Positions 5,227-8,815 of a DNA stretch of 8,815 bases are shown here, in pieces. The notes under the pieces are model-generated. The model was not told where the DNA came from, did no database searches, and saw only the letters and a list, made by a program, of their open reading frames with translations. The position numbers and the translations under genes were made by a program. The number at the start of each line of letters is the position of its first letter. Positions within the stretch are counted from its first letter, which is position 1. The stretch lies in assembly GCA_002474325.1 (NCBI GenBank), contig DKNL01000302.1, positions 1 to 8,815 of the forward strand, written 5' to 3'. The DNA comes from Opitutales bacterium UBA7389 (lineage in GTDB: Bacteria; Verrucomicrobiota; Verrucomicrobiia; Opitutales; Opitutaceae).

Positions 5227-7257
5227 ATGTCAGATTCACCAAATACACCAAAAGGAAACCCGAACGGGAAAAACCAGCCGGATCGATTCCAGCCAAAGGT
5301 CATTTTGATCTGGTTGGTGATTTTTGCTGTCATGGCCGTGCTTTGGTATCAGACCGACCGGGGTAGAGACGCGAACGAGATTCCGATGTACGACGTCGTC
5401 ATTCACACGGAAAACGGGTTGATTGAGTCGGGAAGGATCTATCCCAATCCCAACGGGGGCAATAACTACTACGATGTCATCGGCGAAATGCGGGTTCCGG
5501 ATGATACGGTCGAGATTGGTTATCGAATCGAGCCATTTAAAGCGGATGGCAAGTTGGTGGATGACCAGTACGAAATTCTCCAGAAGTCGAAGAAATTCGA
5601 GGAAAATGAGGGCAACACCTTTTTGCCGCAGTTACTGGCTGGATTAATCCCCTTTCTATTGGTAATCGGTATCCTATATTTCCTTTTTGTTCGACAGCTG
5701 AGAATGGCGGGACGAGGAGCACTCAGTTTCGGAAAAAGCAAGGCCAAGCTTTTGACGAGAGACAAAGACAAGGTTACCTTCAACGAAGTAGCTGGTTGTG
5801 ATGAGGCTAAGGAGGAAGTGAGCGAGGTGATCGACTTTCTTAAGGACCCGAAGAAGTTCCAGCGTATGGGCGGGAAGATACCGAAAGGTATTTTGATGGT
5901 AGGCCCCCCGGGGACCGGAAAGACTTTATTGGCGAAAGCGGTAGCTGGAGAAGCGGAGGTTCCTTTCTTCTCGATAAGCGGCTCTGATTTTGTAGAGATG
6001 TTCGTAGGCGTGGGCGCCAGTCGTGTTCGTGATATGTTCGAGCAAGGACGGAAGAGTGCGCCTTGTCTGATATTTATTGATGAAATCGATGCGGTAGGAC
6101 GCCAGCGTGGTGCTGGCCTAGGAGGCGGAAATGATGAGCGTGAGCAGACGCTCAATTCGCTTTTGGTGGAGATGGATGGATTCGATACAACTGAAGGGGT
6201 TATTATCATGGCGGCTACCAACCGGCCCGATGTATTGGATAAAGCCCTGCTGAGACCAGGCCGTTTCGATAGGGAAGTCGTCATCGGGTTGCCGGATTTG
6301 AAGGGCAGGGAAGAGATTCTCAAGGTGCACGCGAAGCGTATCAAGTTGAGCGAGGATGTTAATCTCGAGGATATAGCCCGCTCGTCGCCGGGATTTGCCG
6401 GAGCGGATTTGGCCAATCTGCTTAACGAAGGAGCCTTAATGGCTGCCCGCAAGAACAAGAAACAGGTGGAGATGGTCGATATCTACGACGCCAAGGACAA
6501 AATCTCCTTTGGTCGCGAGCGTCGTCAGTTGATGGATGATGAAGACAAGCGCATGACCGCCTTCCATGAAGCGGGTCACGCACTCATCGCTGTCTTGCTG
6601 TACAAAAAGAAGATCAAATTGCACAAGGTGACCATCATTCCTCGTGGTCGAGCACTTGGATTGACTATGAGTACGGCGACTAAGGACATTCTGGGTCAGT
6701 CGAAGAAGGAGCTCATAGACGACATCTGCATGGCCATGGGTGGACGCATTGGCGAAGAGGTAGAAACTGGGGACTTCAGCAACGGTGCTGCTATGGATAT
6801 CAAGCAAGCGACCAATATTGCCCGTAACATGGTTTGCGATTGGGGTATGAGCTCGCTAGGTCCAATAGCGTTTGGCGATAATGAGGAGCATCTTTTTTTG
6901 GGTCGTGAGATCAGCAAGACTCACAATCTGAGTGAGGAAACCGCCAAACGGATTGACGAAGAAGTTAGCAAGATCATCACTACTCAATTTGACCGCGCCA
7001 AGAAGCTAATCGAAGAGAATCGCGAGGCCCTTACCAAAATCGCAGATTCGCTTTTGGAGTTCGAAACGATTGAAGGAAAGCACGTGCAAGAAATTGTTGA
7101 ATACGGCGAGATCCGATCAGAGGTGATTTCCACTAAGACTGAAGAGGAGAAACGTAAGCAAGAGGAGTCGGAGAAGGAGGTTTCCGAGGAAAAAAAGGTC
7201 TCAGACAATAATGAAGATATTCCTCCCGCCGTTGATGGAGCCCAAGCCATGGCTTAA
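5227..7257 (+). CDS. ftsH: ATP-dependent zinc metalloprotease FtsH
   Basis: FtsH is a hexameric inner-membrane AAA+ protease that pulls out and degrades misfolded membrane proteins and selected soluble ones. The 676 residues (E. coli 644) run: cytosolic N-tail (1-23), membrane span 1 (24-41), a periplasmic part (about 42-134), span 2 (135-155), AAA domain with Walker A GPPGTGKT (226-233), pore motif FVG (259-261), Walker B LIFIDE (281-286) and second region of homology (330-349, arginine fingers Arg343 and Arg346), then the M41 protease with zinc site HEAGH (447-451) and third ligand Asp524 in AAMDIKQAT. All catalytic residues are present. The tail (about 635-676) is rich in Glu and Lys and probably disordered. 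Two TAA codons in frame (5221-5226) directly precede the ATG, fixing the upstream limit; there is no SD. It lies 17 bases after tilS and likely shares its transcript. Confidence 0.97.
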   Translation: MSDSPNTPKGNPNGKNQPDRFQPKVILIWLVIFAVMAVLWYQTDRGRDANEIPMYDVVIHTENGLIESGRIYPNPNGGNNYYDVIGEMRVPDDTVEIGYRIEPFKADGKLVDDQYEILQKSKKFEENEGNTFLPQLLAGLIPFLLVIGILYFLFVRQLRMAGRGALSFGKSKAKLLTRDKDKVTFNEVAGCDEAKEEVSEVIDFLKDPKKFQRMGGKIPKGILMVGPPGTGKTLLAKAVAGEAEVPFFSISGSDFVEMFVGVGASRVRDMFEQGRKSAPCLIFIDEIDAVGRQRGAGLGGGNDEREQTLNSLLVEMDGFDTTEGVIIMAATNRPDVLDKALLRPGRFDREVVIGLPDLKGREEILKVHAKRIKLSEDVNLEDIARSSPGFAGADLANLLNEGALMAARKNKKQVEMVDIYDAKDKISFGRERRQLMDDEDKRMTAFHEAGHALIAVLLYKKKIKLHKVTIIPRGRALGLTMSTATKDILGQSKKELIDDICMAMGGRIGEEVETGDFSNGAAMDIKQATNIARNMVCDWGMSSLGPIAFGDNEEHLFLGREISKTHNLSEETAKRIDEEVSKIITTQFDRAKKLIEENREALTKIADSLLEFETIEGKHVQEIVEYGEIRSEVISTKTEEEKRKQEESEKEVSEEKKVSDNNEDIPPAVDGAQAMA

Positions 7258-7283
7258 TCTATATTGTTCAAGAAACTGATTTT

Positions 7284-7311
7284 AGGCTCTCGGGAAACCT
7301 GTAGCCTTTTT
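7284..7311 (+). terminator. Probable rho-independent terminator after ftsH
   Basis: AGGCT (7284-7288) pairs with AGCCT (7303-7307), with an inner GG-CC pairing (7292-7293 with 7298-7299) around a GAAA loop (7294-7297), and the stem runs into a five-base T tract (7307-7311). The internal mismatches make it weaker than the rpoZ terminator, but its position 26 bases after the ftsH stop supports it. It would end the serS-tilS-ftsH transcript. Confidence 0.6.
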
Positions 7312-7334
7312 GCATCGCATTAGTTTGATAGCGG

Positions 7335-8627
7335 ATGTTTGATCTTCGTCATCAAGAGATGAAGGCTAATCTTTCTCAATTAGGGCTTCGACAGAAGTCA
7401 TCGGATATTACGAGGCTGATGGCTCTAGCGTTTCAGCGCCCTGATATCCTCAGTTTAGCGGCAGGATTCACCGATTCTGAGTCGCTCCCGGTGGAGGACG
7501 TGCGGGAAATCGTTCAGGAAATCAGCTGTCTGGAAACCGAGGCCAAAGCATCGCTCCAATACGGGCCCAATATTGGACGGGACGCGCTGCGAAGCCATCT
7601 GACGAGTCGAATTGCGAATTGCGATTTAGATTCTGAGGCTGAGCTTCAGCCTGACAGGCTATTTATAACCAATGGGTCTCAACAAGCTTTGTATCTAGCG
7701 GTGCAAACGCTTTGTGATGCGGGAGACTGCATTCTGGTCGAACAGCCGACTTATTTCGTCTTTTTGGAAATCCTTCAGGGCTTGGGTGTAGAGCCAATTC
7801 CGATGCCTATGGATGATCGAGGAGATGTGGATTTAGATGTGCTGCGAACGGTGTTCGAGAAGGCTGCTTTGGATGGTTCGATTGAGAAGATCAAAGCGGT
7901 CTACTTGGTGTCCTACTTTGCGAATCCGAGTGGTCATTCAATTTCCGAAGAAGTGAAGCAAGCGTTGGGTGAGCTGCTGACGGAATTCAATTCTTCGATC
8001 GCTCTACTAGAAGACGCTGCTTACCGAGAACTTTATTACGAAGAGGCGCATCCGGCCAAAAGTGCCTTGAGCATAGATTCGTGTTGCGATTTGCCTGTTT
8101 TATATACGAGTACACTCACGAAGCCCTACGCTTCTGGTTTGAAGGTGGGTTATGTCTACTGCAACTCGGATGAATGGAGGGATGCTATGCTGGCGGTAAA
8201 AGGACAGCAAGATTTTGGAACCTCCCACTTCACCCAGGCTATATTAGAGCGAGCATTGCTAAGCGGTCGTTTCGATCGCCATCTATCCGAATTGAGAGGA
8301 ATCTATAACCGTAAGATGCAGGCTCTACATCGTTGCCTAGCGAGATCGTTGTTGGATCTTGGCTGGAGTTGGGCCATTCCTGAGGGAGGCCTGTACTTAT
8401 GGTTGAGGTCGCCGAACGGGTTGCCAACGGGTAGCGAATCCGAATTCCACAAGGCCTGTCTCGATAGCGGGGTTTTCTATGTCCCTGGAGACCTATGTTT
8501 CGTTAACAATGCTCAAATCGACTATATTCGCGCCAGTTTCGGGGTGCTGAGCGAGAACCAGTTGGAAGAAGCGGCTGAAAGGTTTAACCGAGCGGCCGCT
8601 TCGGTAGACCGAGCGATAGCGAACTGA
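7335..8627 (+). CDS. PLP-dependent aminotransferase, class I/II (2-aminoadipate / MocR-like group), substrate unknown
   Basis: This 430-residue protein is a fold-type I pyridoxal-phosphate aminotransferase related to LysN/2-aminoadipate transaminase and to the aminotransferase half of MocR regulators; it has no DNA-binding N-terminal domain. Visible in order: an N-terminal substrate strip ILSLAAGFTDSESLP (38-52), the Gly-rich QYGPNIGRDALR (75-86), NGSQQAL (113-119), QPTY with Tyr140 stacking position, the Asn of YFANPSG (Asn197), LLEDAAY (Asp227 for the PLP ring nitrogen, Tyr230), the Schiff-base lysine Lys263 in STLTKPYASGLKVGY, and the carboxylate-binding Arg399 in YIRASFG. The residue after GL, usually Arg in this group, is Lys270. 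The ATG at 7335 has no SD; an alternative in-frame ATG at 7359 is possible. It follows the ftsH terminator, so it is probably transcribed separately. The family is certain; the amino acid it acts on cannot be stated. Confidence 0.88.
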   Translation: MFDLRHQEMKANLSQLGLRQKSSDITRLMALAFQRPDILSLAAGFTDSESLPVEDVREIVQEISCLETEAKASLQYGPNIGRDALRSHLTSRIANCDLDSEAELQPDRLFITNGSQQALYLAVQTLCDAGDCILVEQPTYFVFLEILQGLGVEPIPMPMDDRGDVDLDVLRTVFEKAALDGSIEKIKAVYLVSYFANPSGHSISEEVKQALGELLTEFNSSIALLEDAAYRELYYEEAHPAKSALSIDSCCDLPVLYTSTLTKPYASGLKVGYVYCNSDEWRDAMLAVKGQQDFGTSHFTQAILERALLSGRFDRHLSELRGIYNRKMQALHRCLARSLLDLGWSWAIPEGGLYLWLRSPNGLPTGSESEFHKACLDSGVFYVPGDLCFVNNAQIDYIRASFGVLSENQLEEAAERFNRAAASVDRAIAN

Positions 8628-8789
8628 TATCGCATGCTGGCTGAATGGTTTTATGACTGCTAACTAGTGGGAGTTGGGTAGTTTGGGCCTATCTTTAGTC
8701 GGTATTCGCAACTATGACTCAATGTTGTGAGGATCGTGGAGATTACACTTGATTATCGGAATGTGGCGAAGTAACTACGCGCCTTCATC

Positions 8790-8815
8790 ATGGCGGACTA
8801 TACGGTAACCCACCT
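8790..8815 (+). CDS. Possible start of a next gene, cut by the right edge
   Basis: An ATG at 8790 opens a frame (MADYTVTH...) that continues to the window end. Its first residues resemble the N-terminus of some small cupin-domain proteins, from memory, but eight codons cannot support a family call, and no SD precedes it. The 162 bases before it (8628-8789) hold no other gene that I can see. Confidence 0.2.

Noticed and set aside
5520..6458. 312-codon open frame on the - strand inside ftsH
   Set aside because: It lies wholly antisense to the strongly conserved AAA domain, is Ser/Pro/Arg-rich as expected for a reversed coding frame, and resembles no family I know.
8591..8600. Ten-base palindrome AGCGGCCGCT near the end of the aminotransferase
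   Set aside because: It codes for conserved-looking Ala/Arg-rich residues and has no partner site or nearby operator context; most likely chance.
8749..8777. TTGATT-17-TAACTA as a promoter near the right edge
   Set aside because: The -10 candidate matches only two of six consensus bases, so the good spacing alone is not enough.
8628..8789. tRNA or small gene after the aminotransferase
   Set aside because: No cloverleaf-like arms or TPsiC-type sequence, and all open frames are very short.

Overview
This window is an ordinary, gene-dense stretch of bacterial chromosome carrying housekeeping genes for translation, tRNA maturation and protein quality control. All eight complete genes lie on the + strand; one partial gene (cutA) runs off the left edge on the - strand. 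There are no mobile elements, phage genes, CRISPR arrays or RNA genes that I can see. The set fits a Gram-negative bacterium. A short omega subunit, a ThrH-type phosphatase, TTG starts and sparse Shine-Dalgarno (SD) sites make me suspect a Verrucomicrobiota (Opitutae-like) genome, but that is an impression from protein character, not a proven placement.

Layout. Positions 1-340 hold the start of cutA (-) and a divergent control region with a plausible sigma70-type promoter for rpoZ. rpoZ (341-547, TTG start, strong SD) ends in a rho-independent terminator with a GAAA tetraloop. A close run follows: smpB (645-1121), thrH (1151-1777) and trmL (start reassigned to 1835, ending 2299). After a 160-base gap of unknown content comes a second run: serS (2460-3731), tilS (3770-5209, TTG start, strong SD) and ftsH (5227-7257). 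A second probable terminator lies at 7284-7311. A fold-type I PLP aminotransferase (7335-8627) follows, then 188 bases with no confident gene, though a start codon sits in the last 26 bases.

How the genes fit together. SmpB (trans-translation) and FtsH (membrane AAA+ protease) handle stalled ribosomes and faulty proteins. SerRS charges tRNA-Ser. TrmL and TilS both modify nucleotide 34, the wobble position, of particular tRNAs. ThrH can supply serine, the SerRS substrate. tilS next to ftsH is an arrangement also known in Firmicutes, where hpt usually sits between them; here it does not.

I did not find an undescribed system. The observations most worth a second look are the split between TTG genes with strong SDs and ATG genes without them, the uncertain trmL start, the unexplained serS leader, and the substrate of the aminotransferase.
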